A DNA stretch of 64,000 nt, taken from positions 3,782,001-3,846,000 of the forward strand of contig CP051139.1 of NCBI GenBank assembly GCA_001592805.2, given 5' to 3'. Every line of letters begins with the position of its first letter. The stretch's first letter is position 1. Positions 52,271 to 63,754 of the stretch are shown in pieces. The notes beneath the pieces were generated by a model, which worked only from the letters and a program-made list of their open reading frames with translations, searched no databases and had not been told where the DNA came from. A program made the position numbers and the translations under genes. This stretch comes from Peltaster fructicola (lineage: Eukaryota > Ascomycota > Dothideomycetes).

Positions 52271-54476
52271 CTAACGGCGTGATGTATGTGTGCTCCTGCT
52301 CAGCTCTGTCCAAGCAGACTCGAAACTACGCTTTAGCTCCTTATAGCTTACAACGAAGAGGTTTTGTTCGTCTCGACTAGTAAGCTGTACCCTTTCGTCG
52401 ACGCCTGCGTCCAGCTTGTTCAGGCATGTCACAATGTGTCCCAAATCAAGGACAGGCCTACCATCATGATCGACCTGGTGGAAGACATAGTCTCTGAACA
52501 ACTTGAGGTAGAATCTCTCGCCTGTCTCGGACCACGCATTGGAAGGCTGGTTAAGAGTATTGGCTGGCTGATTGCTTCCGGCAGGCGAGGAGTCCGGTCG
52601 CTCGAGGATGACATTCATCTTCATTACAAGCCTCGCCAAACGACCATTCTCGAGCTCTTTCATGAGGTTCTGTGTCAGCTCGTCATCACGGTTGAGCACA
52701 CTGTCGAACGTCGAGATCACCTGGTCGGCGATGTTGGCGAGTAGGTTATGTATGTTGAAGTCTGCGCTCTGTTGCACGGAAGTGCTGTCCGGTGGTGAGA
52801 GTAGCCACTGGACACAAGCGAGCAGCTTCTCTGAATATGTTTTGCTGATGAGCTCGAGGCTCCTAGCACTGTTGTTGTGCGCTGTGGCATTGCGGCTGGC
52901 GATATCAAGGACCAGGCGACCAAGGTCTTGCAGATCCGCGCGCTGGAGATCTAGTATAGTTCGCTGCTGTTCGTATTGGACAATATCAAGTACTGCACAC
53001 CCGTTGAGACGAATGCGATTCTTGGAAGTCAGAAGCACTTTTGACGGAGCGAGAGACCTGGCAGCCAGTCCATTCGAGTGGATGATCTTGAGAGCATTGG
53101 CTAGCTGGACAATGAAGCCCCACAATTCCTGCTCTTGTGTAGCTTGGGAAGTGCGTGTATTCGATGTGTGTCGAGCAAAGTATTTGTCGGCAAGGGTTTG
53201 TGCTTGCGGAAAATAGTCAGTCACGATGATTAGCGACCTGTCTCCGAATGCTTGAGTTGTGAAGGCGTCATGAATCTGCACAATGCCTCCATTGCAGACC
53301 TTCTTCCACTGGTGCTTCGTGTTGATAGCGTGCTCGCTCGTAAGTCGAAAGCCTTCAATACGACGAAGAGCATAAATCTGACCATCGACACTGGATGTAG
53401 CTTTGTAGATCCAGCTTGGGTATCCATAGGTCGTCGATGTCCGCTGAGCAGATGTGTCTAGGGCTACCAGTGAGTGAAAGTGGTTGTCGACATTCTGGGG
53501 CAGGGTGCTATTAGGGAACACCTGCAGCGTAGCTTCAGCTTTGCGCTGCAAGTCCTCTCGAAGGTCGTCGGGAATGAAGAAGTCGGCGGTAGTGCGCTGA
53601 AAAGGGAGCATCTGCTCTCGACGTGGACCGAACGACGCATAGAGGTGATAGTTCAAAGGATATCGGTATTGTGAGGCATCTGCATAAAATGCTTGTCCAG
53701 TGGAAGTCCCGGTCTGGTCGGCATATGGGTTGATCGTCCCTTGCTGTAGATCGATGTTGCTGATACCGCCAGCGTTCAGAAACGGATCCGTATATGAATC
53801 TGAGAGGTGTTGCTGCGAGTCAAGCTTGAAGATATCAGCATTAGACAATGGTTGTCGAGTACGCACGCACCTGCGAGGAGGCTACAAAGTTCTGAGGAAC
53901 GAATTCTTGGAAGGCCTGTTGCGGCTGAAAGGTTTGTGAGACGAAGTCATTAGATGGAAGCTTAGTTTGCGAGCTCGCCGCCGGTGTCACAGTTCCTGTG
54001 CTCATCTTAGCGTCGACTTGGACTTCGGAGAGATCCGACATACCTGATCCTCGCGGCGTGAAAGATGCCGCAGCAGCAGAACCGGCCGAGATGCCAGCGA
54101 GTCTGTTCGTCTGCACTTCAGCAACCTGGAGACTTGGTGATTTGGGCGTAAATGCCGGCGACTCGACATTGAAAGACTTCTTAGTGCTGAGGACAATCAG
54201 CAAGGCCGCGTCACTTCCAAGTTGTGGCAGCGCTCACCTATTTGCGCCATTCATTGAAAGTGACGAGAAGTCGTGGCTATAAGGGCATGTACCTGCCAGG
54301 ATGTAAGCGCGAGGGAAAAGCAGGAGTGGTGATGGTAGACCTTCTTGAAACTTCCTACACAGCGGTCCGTTCTTGCACGGCGTCGATCGACTGATGGGTT
54401 GACGATTCTCAAAGCGAGATGTGTTTGAAGAAAAGTGCCTTCTGGCATCTCCAGATGTTGGAAAGGCCGAGGCCAT
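52271..54476 (-). CDS. PAN3: PAN2-PAN3 deadenylase subunit Pan3
   Basis: Four exons: 54341-54476, 54238-54292, 53871-54186 and 52271-53824, giving 686 residues, with phases matching at each junction. Exon 1 joins exon 2 inside a CCCH finger: Cys 34, Cys 40, Cys 48 and His 52, read as CKNGPLCRKFQEG then TCPYSHD. A disordered linker with a PAM2-like stretch near 60-80 (FNVESPAFTPKSP) should bind Pab1. The rest is the Pan3 pseudokinase (about 250-520; FFIPDDLR, YKATSSVDGQIYALRR, HSNGLAARSLAPSKVLL) and the C-terminal coiled coil and knob. Pan3 brings Pan2 to poly(A)-Pab1 for the first phase of mRNA deadenylation. The last intron has a second in-frame acceptor 12 bases downstream. The 48-base first intron has no stop, so retention would insert 16 residues in the finger. 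Confidence 0.92.
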
Positions 54477-55052
54477 ATCATGCCCGACAGTTGGTAATGT
54501 GACAAGCTACCTTTGAGTCCTGATGGACGTGGCGATAGTGTGATAATGCTTTCCAAGAGCAGAAAAGAAGTTCTTGCTTGCGACGATCGGAAGGCCTTCG
54601 ACGCGACTCGACTGGCCAAAATAGATGCTGAACAACAGGCAGGACAGTACAGCGCAATAAGTGTGCGCTTTAGGACAGCAAAGGGACAACCGCGAGGCGT
54701 ATCGCACTCAGGCCAACCGCTCTCATCATGCAATGAGGCTGCCTCCTTCTCGTTGATGCAACGAGGCTGTGGGCGCTGACAGCTTTGTTAACGACGAATG
54801 AGATGTAACAGCTGAGGTCGTCTCTTTCCAGAAACCGAGCACATCACGGCGAGGTCGGTGGCTGATGGCTAAAAACTAGCGCGCCGCTCTACTGTCACTA
54901 CGTTGACATAATATAACTAGCAGCATCTCGAGATGGACATTCACTCGCTTGTGAAACCACTTGTTGCTCATTGATTGCAGCCGATTAGTCCTCGCATTGC
55001 TGAGTTGCATGATGCCTGATCATCGCTCACATCCACACCACCGCCGATCACG
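54477..55052. promoter_or_regulatory. Divergent promoter region, PAN3 / UBX gene
   Basis: 576 bases between divergent start codons. A plus frame at 54513-54779 has no domain. Nothing else seen. Confidence 0.45.
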
Positions 55053-56606
55053 ATGTCCTCCGCCGGATTCGACATAAGCAGCTTGAGTGAAGAACAACAG
55101 CTTGCCCTACAGCAGTACACCTCTGTCACGGATCAAGACCTAGCAGCTGCAGTGCCACTCCTGCAGAAGTGCCAATGGAACGTCCAGATTGCGATCACAC
55201 GTTTCTTCGACGGTGATGCTGAGACGATTGATCCGGCTGCTGAGGCAGCTAGGATGCCACCACCAGCAAACGACAGACGAGCGGAAACTCTGATGAACTC
55301 GATACCAGCACGATCAAGCGCTAGAGCAGCCAGAGGTGCCGGTTTAGAGGCTGCACCACGAGTCGTGCCCACTCCAGAGAATCAGCTGGTTCAGCCTGTG
55401 CCTTTTCCCTTCAACATCATTCTGTTGCCTTTCAACCTCACGTACGTCATATTCCAGCGCATCTTTGGGACCTTAGGCTACCTCTTCCCAATTCTGCCAC
55501 GACTGTTTGCGAGATTCTGGTCAGGAAGAGCATCGAGACCGACACGAGACACAGGACGAAAAGCTTTGAGTTCCAAGGATACTGTTGCCAGGTTTGTAAG
55601 AGAACTTGAGGAAGAGTATGGCAGCGTAGCCGGAACCCTACCCTTCTACCAAGGCAGCTACGCAAATGCCTTCGACACCACCAGTCGCGATCTAAAGTTC
55701 TTGCTCGTGGTGTTTCTCTCACCAGAGCATGATGACACCGCACCATTCGTCAGACAGACGCTACTCGCACCGGAGTTTGTCGAGTTCGTGCAGAAACCTG
55801 AAAACAACATAGTTCTTTGGGCAGGGTCTGTACAAGATGCAGAACCATATCAAGTAGCCGGAGCTCTGCACGTAACACGGTTTCCATACACCTGCTTGAT
55901 TGTGCATACGCCTTCTACTGGCTCGACAGCAATGTCCAAGATAGCAGCTATCTCGGGCCTGAGCACAGCACAAGAGCTCATCAACAAATTCCACACAGCC
56001 ATGAACACACAAGCAGCAGAACTCGATCGCGTAAGACGACAGCGAGCAGAGCAGGCTGCCACACGCAACCTCAGACAAGAGCAGGAGAGTGCATATGAGC
56101 GATCGCTGGCTCAGGACAGAGAGAAGGCTCGACGGCGAAAGGAGGAGGAGGCTGCTCGCGCGAAGGAGGAGAAAGAGGAGCAAGAAAAGACGCGCAGAAG
56201 AGACGAAGAAGCACGAAACTTGGCACAATGGAGACGCTGGAGGTCACAGTCTCTGCCTGCTGAGCCGGATGCTGCTGTCAAAGACGCTGTCCGTGTGAGC
56301 ATAAGGTTACAGAACGGCGAGCGCCTCACCAGACGCTTCCAACCAGATGCTGACTTGGAAGAGCTCTACGCATTCGTCGAGTGTCATGAAATGCTCATCG
56401 ATACCCTCGCAGAGAAGCACGTCGATGAGCCAGCCAGTTACGATCATGTCTATCAGTTTCGTCTGGTCTCACCCATGCCTCGAGAAGTGTATGATCTCGA
56501 GAAGGGAGGCTCTCTACGCAGTCGGATTGGTAGAAGCGGCAACTTGATTGTCGAATCTCTAGTCGACGAAGAAGAAGCAGAGGATGGTGATGACGATGAC
56601 GAATAG
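55053..56606 (+). CDS. UBX-domain ER/lipid-droplet protein, UBXD8 (FAF2)/Ubx2-like
   Basis: A single-exon frame of 517 codons. A UBA-like domain opens the protein (about 8-50; DQDLAAAVPLLQKCQWNVQIAITRFF in outline). A hydrophobic hairpin lies at about 112-150 (PFPFNIILLPFNLTYVIF), which would insert into the ER or lipid-droplet membrane from the cytosolic side. A UAS thioredoxin-like domain follows (about 170-320), then a charged coiled coil (about 325-400, many Glu/Arg) and a UBX domain (about 412-495) that binds Cdc48. This order is that of UBXD8/FAF2 and fungal Ubx2/Ucp10, which recruit Cdc48 to ER-associated degradation. The NPL4 gene 19 kb away encodes another Cdc48 adaptor. The acidic C-terminus (EEEAEDGDDDDE) is ordinary for the family. 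Confidence 0.9.
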   Translation: MSSAGFDISSLSEEQQLALQQYTSVTDQDLAAAVPLLQKCQWNVQIAITRFFDGDAETIDPAAEAARMPPPANDRRAETLMNSIPARSSARAARGAGLEAAPRVVPTPENQLVQPVPFPFNIILLPFNLTYVIFQRIFGTLGYLFPILPRLFARFWSGRASRPTRDTGRKALSSKDTVARFVRELEEEYGSVAGTLPFYQGSYANAFDTTSRDLKFLLVVFLSPEHDDTAPFVRQTLLAPEFVEFVQKPENNIVLWAGSVQDAEPYQVAGALHVTRFPYTCLIVHTPSTGSTAMSKIAAISGLSTAQELINKFHTAMNTQAAELDRVRRQRAEQAATRNLRQEQESAYERSLAQDREKARRRKEEEAARAKEEKEEQEKTRRRDEEARNLAQWRRWRSQSLPAEPDAAVKDAVRVSIRLQNGERLTRRFQPDADLEELYAFVECHEMLIDTLAEKHVDEPASYDHVYQFRLVSPMPREVYDLEKGGSLRSRIGRSGNLIVESLVDEEEAEDGDDDDE

Positions 56607-57029
56607 ACGAGACCATCTGCCATTCAGCATTCGATTTGATCACATGCAGCTGATGTTTCCGCACGTGCGAGACAGTATTCATGATCGCCGATGCTGGAAC
56701 TGACATTGCTGTCCATATGCAGCACTTCTCGCTTGCTGATCATGATGGCTGTAGCTTGAACATATGGCTCTGGACAGTTGCAGTCACACAGAGTACTCAA
56801 GCCACACTTATTACACATCCGGCTTTGCTTATGGTTCTCTAGCCTGCGTGTGCTGTGGATAACGAGTATGCACTTTCGAGCTTACGAAAGTCGTGCATAT
56901 AATGGGCTTGGACGTGTGAGACAGCTGCTGTCGAGCTTATCAACACGGCGGGCAGTCCGAAAGGCCCAATATTATGCTGCTTTACAGGTTCATGCAGACA
57001 AAGATGAATAGCTGATGTGTGCTATTATT

Positions 57030-57060
<31 letters not shown>

Positions 57061-57648
57061 CTGACTTCCTCTGCACTCTTCTCCGCACTAAAGGGCACGA
57101 CTCTGTGCACCAGCAAGCCCGTGCTAGAAGAACCCAACTGATCGGCCACTTTGTGTGAGAGATACCGCCCTCGCAGCCCTCTCTTTGCGCAACAATTAGT
57201 TCATGGACCTGTTGAGCCTCTTCTCGAGCACATTTGACTGCTATTGATCGTTTGTTGAAGAGGTGCAACGACCTCTCAAAGACTTGAAACCCGCCCAGAC
57301 CCGAATTAGTGGACGATCGCCTCACACACCTCGCTGTCTCTGTCCACGAACTTTGAGCCAGTCTACCTCCATCTACCCTCAACAGCATACATCTGGCTGC
57401 TCATATCCCTTTGAGGCAGCCCTGTCGAGCACCGTGCGCCCTCAGGTGCCGACAAAGTACGGCTATCACGACATTTGTCAGGCGCTCCGCCCGTCTGAGC
57501 AATTCAGCACGACAGTGACGACGACGTGCCTCAGAGGCACAAACAACGAATCCTACGGCCCAGCATCTTGTCAGACAGAATAAGCTCATCTTCACACAGC
57601 ATCTGCAAATGTCTATACTCACTGTACAGTGATTACGGGCTCTGAAGA
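56607..57648. promoter_or_regulatory. Upstream region of the LAMMER kinase gene
   Basis: 1.04 kb between the UBX gene and the kinase start, both on plus. It holds a (TGC)n tract and several short frames (up to 132 codons on minus) without a domain. The length suggests a complex promoter or long leader. Confidence 0.45.
57029..57053. repeat. Trinucleotide microsatellite (TGC)n
   Basis: About eight TGC/CTG units, upstream of the LAMMER kinase start. Confidence 0.9.
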
Positions 57649-59917
57649 ATGTCCACACCACAGCTGGCGCAGGCGACCGCACCGCACCATTATAACTTGG
57701 ATTACAGACAGCGACCTCTCCTCAACGTCAATGATCGCCAACTACCTCCTCCCAGACCATCTAGCAATCTGAGTAACGGCTATTACGCAAATCCTTCCCA
57801 GCGGCCGTCGAGTAACTTGTCCAACCGTCAATATTCACAACAGCAAGTAGCACGGTCTGAGACCTCATACGCACAGCCTCAATCCCAAGCTCGAGAAGGT
57901 GCTACATACACTTCCTACAACGACACTCACCAATCACATGCTTCCTACGACGACGTGAAGCGTACAGCAAGCCGTGCCAGCCAGCATCAGCGAGAGCCTC
58001 CGATGTCTGTCAGTACGCAGGCACCTCGTGGCGCTGCCGCTGCTGTCCCACAGACACCGGTCACAGCTATGAGTAAAGACAGATCAGAGGGCGAGAACTC
58101 CAGGAAGAGACGTGCGAAAGAGCCTGTGGATTGGGTAGCCTACTTCAATGGCAAGGTGCCGCAAGAGATCATTACCATACACGACGACGATAGTCCTGCA
58201 CCACAATTACCACCGCCCACAAGTGGCACTGCGACTGCTCAACACGTAGACAAAAGACGGAAGACGGACAACGATGCCGCACATACTGAAACTACTCGGC
58301 GGCCATACTCATACTCCAACACCACCTCTTCGGACAGCCTCAATACTACGACAGCGGCGACCAGCCTTGCTTCAGCCAGCAGTTCGAGCAGACTCGATGC
58401 TACACAAGTGGGACAGAAGAGGAAGCGCACTTCACGTGCTTACGACCAAGAAACGAAAGTCGCAGATCAGAAGCTTCGACCTCGTGGCTACTTGGCAGAC
58501 TATGGTAACTACATGCCGCCGGTCAAGGCATACAAGAAGCAGAGGGATGTCAATGTGCCAGCAATAACAGAGGTAATCATGCTCGGAATGTGCTCGGCCA
58601 AGTTTGCTAATTCCCTTCTCAGCGACATAAGCCGCAGGATAAAGTCGACGATGATGACGGCCACTACATCATCCACGAGGGCACCAATCTTGGTGACAGG
58701 TATACCTTACTGGCATTACTGGGACAAGGAACTTTCGGCAAGGTTGTGCGCGCTTTTGATCGCAAGGCACAGAAGGAGGTTGCTGTCAAGATCATACGTG
58801 CCGTGCCTAAGGTATGCTTACTGGCTGAACCTCCCGCTGAAGACATTGAGCTGACCATCGCAGTATCGAGATGCATCTCGCATCGAGCTGCGAGTTCTTC
58901 AAACACTGCGAACTGCCGACGACTCCAATCGGAATCGCTGCATTCAGCTGATCGACTGCTTTGACTGGCGAGGTCATATTTGTATTGTCACACCTCTCCT
59001 CGGTCTCAGCGTGTTCGACTTCCTCAAGACTGGCGGGTTTGTGCCATTTCCCGGCTCTCACATTCAAGCCTTCGCATGGCAATTGCTAGGCTCGATTGCG
59101 TTCCTACATGATCTCGACCTCATCCATACCGATCTCAAACCGGAGAATATCCTTCTCCTCAGTCACAACTATCAGACCTTCACGTACAACCGAGCGATTC
59201 CATCTGCTTCGACCGGCACTACTCGAAGCTCGAAATTCAGGCGGGTTCTGCTCACACCTCAGATCAACCTCATCGACTTTGGTTCCGCTACCTTTGACGA
59301 CGAGTATCACAGCTCGGTGGTCAGTACGCGACACTATCGTGCACCGGAGATCATACTCGGCATTGGCTGGTCACGTCCCATCGACTTGTGGTCTCTCGGA
59401 TGCATTCTCGTGGAATGCTGGACTGGAGATGCTCTCTTTCAGACCCACGACTGTGCTGAGCATCTCGCTATGATGGAGGTGAGTGCATTGGTCCTCGCTC
59501 TAGTGACATCCAACTGACATCCAATAGGCTGTGACAGGCAATCCGATCGACAAGAGTCTGATCCGAGAAGTTGCGAAGACGTCGAAGCGCTCCGATAGAA
59601 ACAGCGCAGCAAAGTTCTTCAAGAACGGTCACCTTGCATACCCACTACCTGACACTCCACGCCAGAGCCGGAAGTTTGTCAAGTCGTTGAAGCGTCTGGA
59701 CGAGATCATCCCGCCTACCACCACATTCAACAAGCTCTTCCTAGACTTACTGAAGAAGATTTTCGTCTATGATCCCAAAAAGCGAATTACAGCTCGAGAA
59801 GCAATGAGCCATCCATGGTTTGATGAGATCGTCGAGGACGACGGTACAGAGGCTACCAAGATTCGAGAGGAAAGGGAGCGACTGGAAAGGGACAGAGCTG
59901 CAGATCGCAGACGATGA
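57649..59917 (+). CDS. LAMMER dual-specificity kinase (Clk/Lkh1/Kns1 family)
   Basis: Four exons: 57649-58572, 58623-58811, 58864-59478 and 59528-59917, all phase 0, giving 705 residues. The first 320 residues are disordered and basic in places (SRKRRAKEP, RKRTSRAYDQ). The kinase domain (about 330-690) has LLGQGTFGKVV, VAVKII, HTDLKPENIL (T for the usual R of HRD, as in all Clk kinases), IDFGSATF and STRHYRAPEIIL. The signature is EHLAMMEAVTG, where fungi have EA in place of the animal ER; the last intron splits it after MME. These kinases phosphorylate SR-type splicing and other proteins and affect growth, flocculation and stress responses. All catalytic residues are intact. The start (MSTPQLAQATAPHHYN) is the first ATG in the frame. 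Confidence 0.93.
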
Positions 59918-60440
59918 GCCATGTGAGCAGTCGACTGGATGGCGCCAGCAGGAGAGTTCTTCCGCTGGACTCATCCTCACACGCAAAGGATGAAAGAAGG
60001 TTGTCTATGAGCAATCACATTACGACAATCACGAGCTTTTGTCCACACGACTGTACGAGCATTGCATGGGTCAGACGATTAGCATACAGCGGACTGTTTG
60101 GCGTTTTGGATCTGCCTGAACACGTGGTCATGTTATTCAGTCTTAGATGACGACCGCGTACACGGTATGAACAGTTTATCCATTCTTCCTTCAACGTGAT
60201 GTCGAGTCGATCATTTCTTCTATGTACATGTATGTGATATCAAGTCAAAATGACGCCGGCGCACAGCTGTGGGGCATTCGTTGACTTCTTCGGTGATCAT
60301 CATATTTGAACACACGACAGTCGCACGAACTTCACACTTCCGAGCACGCGCATTCCTATACACCGGCGATTTGACCAGCTCTCTGCAGACGGCACCCAAC
60401 ACGCTTCTCTGTAGCCTCATCGAAACCACGCGCGAGCACC
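59918..60440. other. Intergenic region
   Basis: 523 bases between the LAMMER kinase and SEC65, both on plus. No gene seen. Confidence 0.45.
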
Positions 60441-61300
60441 ATGGCGAACCCAAGAATCGAAGAAGTCGACGATGCTTCTGATCCTGATGAGATGGACCTG
60501 GAGGCCTTCGATTTTGCCAAGCCACAGGGCACGCTACAATCTACAGTCGAAGATCCTTCCGAGACACACATCCAGCCCGACGAGCTACAGCGCATACTAG
60601 CTGCGCAACAACAGCCTGGAGGAGGACTGAGCAACGAGGCCAGACAAAAGCTGCATCGAGAGCAGGTGGAGAAGACAAAGTCGTACCAGTGCATATATCC
60701 GATCTACTTCGATGCCAGCCGCTCACGCGAGCAGGGCAGGAGGGTGAGCAAAGAAGACGCCGTGCAGAACCCACTGGCACGAGAGATTGTAGAGGCACTG
60801 CAGCACATTGGCACAACTCGGCAGATCCCACTGCAGGTCGCTTTTGAGCCCACTAAGACGCATCCCAAAGATTGGGCGAATCCAGGCAGAATACGGGTAC
60901 TGGTCAAGAAAGATGGCAAGCCTGCAAACAATAAGCTCGCCAACAGTGCGTATCCTCCGCCGACTATGTTCCACACGCTGACACTTATGCAGAGGCATAC
61001 CTATACAAGCTCATCGCCGAGTATCTCAAGTCACACCCAGCTACCCAGGATACGCCTCTAAAGATGAGATTCCAAGGACTACCGCCGCCCAAAGACGGCA
61101 AAGCACCAGAACCAGCAATACCGAGAGGCTTCAAGATGGGCACAATTTTGCCATTGCACAGCCCAGCTTTGACAGGCGGTGGCGTCAACGACATGTCGCT
61201 ACAAGACATGATGCAACAGATGGGTGGACAGCTACCTGCTGGTATGATGCCTCCAGCCGGCGGCAGTAACCAGAAGAAGATCAAGGTCGTCAGGAGATGA
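60441..61300 (+). CDS. SEC65: Signal recognition particle subunit Sec65 (SRP19)
   Basis: Two exons, 60441-60945 and 60993-61300, joined across a 47-base intron (GTGCGT, CGCTGACAC, TGCAG), give 270 residues; yeast Sec65 is 273. The SRP19 core lies at about 75-195: YQCIYPIYFDASRSREQGRR, VSKEDAVQNPLAREIVEAL, DWANPGRIRVLVKKDGKP, and after the junction YLYKLIAEYLKSHP. SRP19/Sec65 binds the SRP RNA S domain and allows Srp54 to load. The N-terminus is acidic. The C-terminus is Gly/Met/Gln-rich with a basic end (KKIKVVRR). Without the intron the frame would end in an unrelated Ser-rich tail, so the splice is needed to keep the core. Confidence 0.92.
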
Positions 61301-61835
61301 AAGTGTCGTGGCCGCCATCAATCAATTTCGTGGCGGCGGACCGTACGTTCTGGCCAGCAGAGCACAGAACGCCGCATGGATGTGCTCGCCTCGTTTTCAG
61401 CGATGTGGAAGTCGTCAAGGGAATGCTTGCAGCTCAGCCATGGGAAAGCTACAAGCTGCATGCTGATCGCCGGGCTCCGATAAGCCATTGATTTGCAGAA
61501 CACACGCATACATCAGCGGCCGACGGATCAGGAGAAATCTGCAGCAACATCCTATTGTTCGGATCGATCGAGCCCTTTTGAGAAGGTGTGATGATCGACC
61601 TTGCAGCTGATTCTCTTTGGCTGGTCATTCCTTGAGATTCCGCCACAATAGAGTGCATGCAGCATTGACAGCTGGTACAGGCTTCAACTATCGGTCTACG
61701 ATCTGCGATGGCGGACCGAGGTTACCGAAGTGCAATGCATGCAGACATCCCTGCGACGAATACAACCACTTCCAGCGAACGCCTCGTAGCTGACAAAGTA
61801 CCAATTCTAGCCTGCAAGCATGCGCAACTTCTGCC
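61301..61835. terminator. Convergent 3' region
   Basis: 535 bases between the facing stops of SEC65 and the aminotransferase. Short frames only. Confidence 0.4.
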
Positions 61836-63383
61836 TCATGCAGACCTCATTTGTTTTTCTTCTCCCTGGAAGAACGTCTCGATGACATCCCCGGTGCGCT
61901 TGACAATGTCCTCGATGTCTCGGGAGCTGCAGGTATATGCAGGTGCCAATAGCACGTGATCGCCATGCACACCGTCGACTGTGCCGCCGCCAGGGTACAA
62001 ACAGATGTTGTATGGTGCTTGTAGACCTGCTGAAAATCAGAATCTCTTCGAACGCTCTCGGCCACTTACCAAGCTGATGGATGCGCCAAGCGACAGTCTT
62101 AGAAACGTCGAATGGCTGTTTAGTCGCCTTGTCTTTGACGAACTCGATGCCCCAGAACAAACCCATACCGCGAATGTCGCCAACGTTTGGGTGTCCGTCC
62201 AGTCTCGAATGCAACGCTTTCGCGAGCAGGGTACCCTGCTTCCGGACGTTGCTAACCAGCTCATCTTGCTGAATGATGCGCTGTACTTCGAGGCCTGCTC
62301 GGCATCCCACTGGGTGTCCCTGAAATGTCTGTCCATGACCAAAGCTCCCCGAGCCCTGCATCAGAGTCTGCACCACAGGCTTGCTGAGAAGCATTGCCGC
62401 AAGTGGCTGATAGCCAGCACCTAAGCCTTTGCCCATAATGAGTACATCTGGGGCCACCCCTACGAGTGGGTCTTGATAAGCGTGCAATGGACTGGGATAT
62501 GCCTCCGTTGGAACAGGTCCCACGCGTCCACACCCACTCATGACCTCGTCGAAAATTAACAGAGCTCCATGGCGATCGCAGACTCGTCGCACCGCTGCGA
62601 AATAGCCCGGTAGAGGGGCGACACAACCAAGAGCCGCACCTACCACTGGTTCAGCGATAAATCCAGCCACGTTGTGAGGTCCAATTCGTTGAAATTCTTC
62701 TTCTAGCTCGTCCTCGAGGTATCTGACATGTTCGTGCGTGCTCATGCCTGCAATGGGCGGCCTGTATGCATAGCAAGGCGAGACTAGACTCGTGTTCGTA
62801 CTCAGTATAGGCTCAAACAACTGCCGTCTTGCTGCGTGGCCGCCAGAACCCAGAGCTCCCAAGGTAGAGCCGTGGTAGCTCTGTCTGCGACAGATGAAGT
62901 GAACGCGAGACGACTCCTCGGGTTGTTTTTCGAGATGATACTGCCGAGCAAACTTTAGTGCTGCTTCCATTGCTTCACTGCCACTGCTGACAAAGAACGC
63001 TCGAGCCATATCGCCATTGGTACTGTCGATCATGACTTGAGCCAATTCCTCGACAGGTCGGCAGGCGAAGTAGAGCGAGTGGCAGTATTCGATGGCAAGT
63101 ACCTGTTCCATCATCGCCTCAGCGAGTCTAATGCACATCAGTGCCTGCTCTCATATATGTGTGGGAGCAATAGTTGCCTTCTGTTGCCATGTCCGAGACA
63201 TGCGACTGCTGCACCACCCGTCGCATCTAGAATTTTCCGGCCTTCGCTAAGATATATGAAATTGCCCTCAGCACGCTCAATCATCAAGGGCATCTCATGT
63301 AAGGAGCGATGCAGCACTGCAGACTTTGCTGGAGCACGACCACCATCGGCAGTGTCGAGAGCGTTGGTAGCACTACTAGCCAT
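61836..63383 (-). CDS. PLP-dependent class III aminotransferase
   Basis: Three exons: 63178-63383, 62070-63127 and 61836-62026, giving 484 residues. The first intron (50 bases) has a GC donor (AG|GCAACT) and a TTAG acceptor, and restores GHGNRR|LAEAMMEQ. The second (43 bases) has GTAAGT...CAGCAG and restores HQLG|LQAPYNICLYPGGG. The fold-type I enzyme has SSGSEAMEAALKFARQYH, the cofactor Asp in LIFDEVMSGCGRVG and the Schiff-base Lys in LIMGKGLGAGYQPL. The C-terminal GDHVLLAPAY block is typical. Relatives are omega-amino-acid transaminases and DAPA synthases. The substrate cannot be told from sequence, and no biosynthetic gene cluster surrounds it. The start (MASSATNALDT) is the ATG at 63381-63383. 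Confidence 0.88.
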
Positions 63384-63754
63384 GCTGTTGAGCCGAGATG
63401 TGAGAGGAATGTTGAGCAAGTGAATGATATGATTTAGATCCTGAAAATGACGGCAGTAGAGTCTGATATAATCGGCCGTTGACTGTATAGCCATTGACCG
63501 AAGCTCTAGCTCGTGTCATGTCAAGTTTGCCCACTGTACGCGCATGTTGGCCTCTCAACGGACTCACCAGTGATTGTGACTTTCGTATCTCGTCTCTCCC
63601 TTGATCCTCGGTGCCGGCATGCACAGCTTTGTGTCATCTGTGTAGCATTGGGCTTCTGCCTATCGTCAAGACATTGTGGCCTGTGATCTGCCAGCCTAGT
63701 TACTGATTGGGCAGATACTGATTGCTTTGTCTCAGAATGGCTCCCGCACAGCAG
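63384..63754. other. Intergenic region
   Basis: 371 bases upstream of the aminotransferase. A minus frame continues here but is not conserved in look. Confidence 0.4.
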
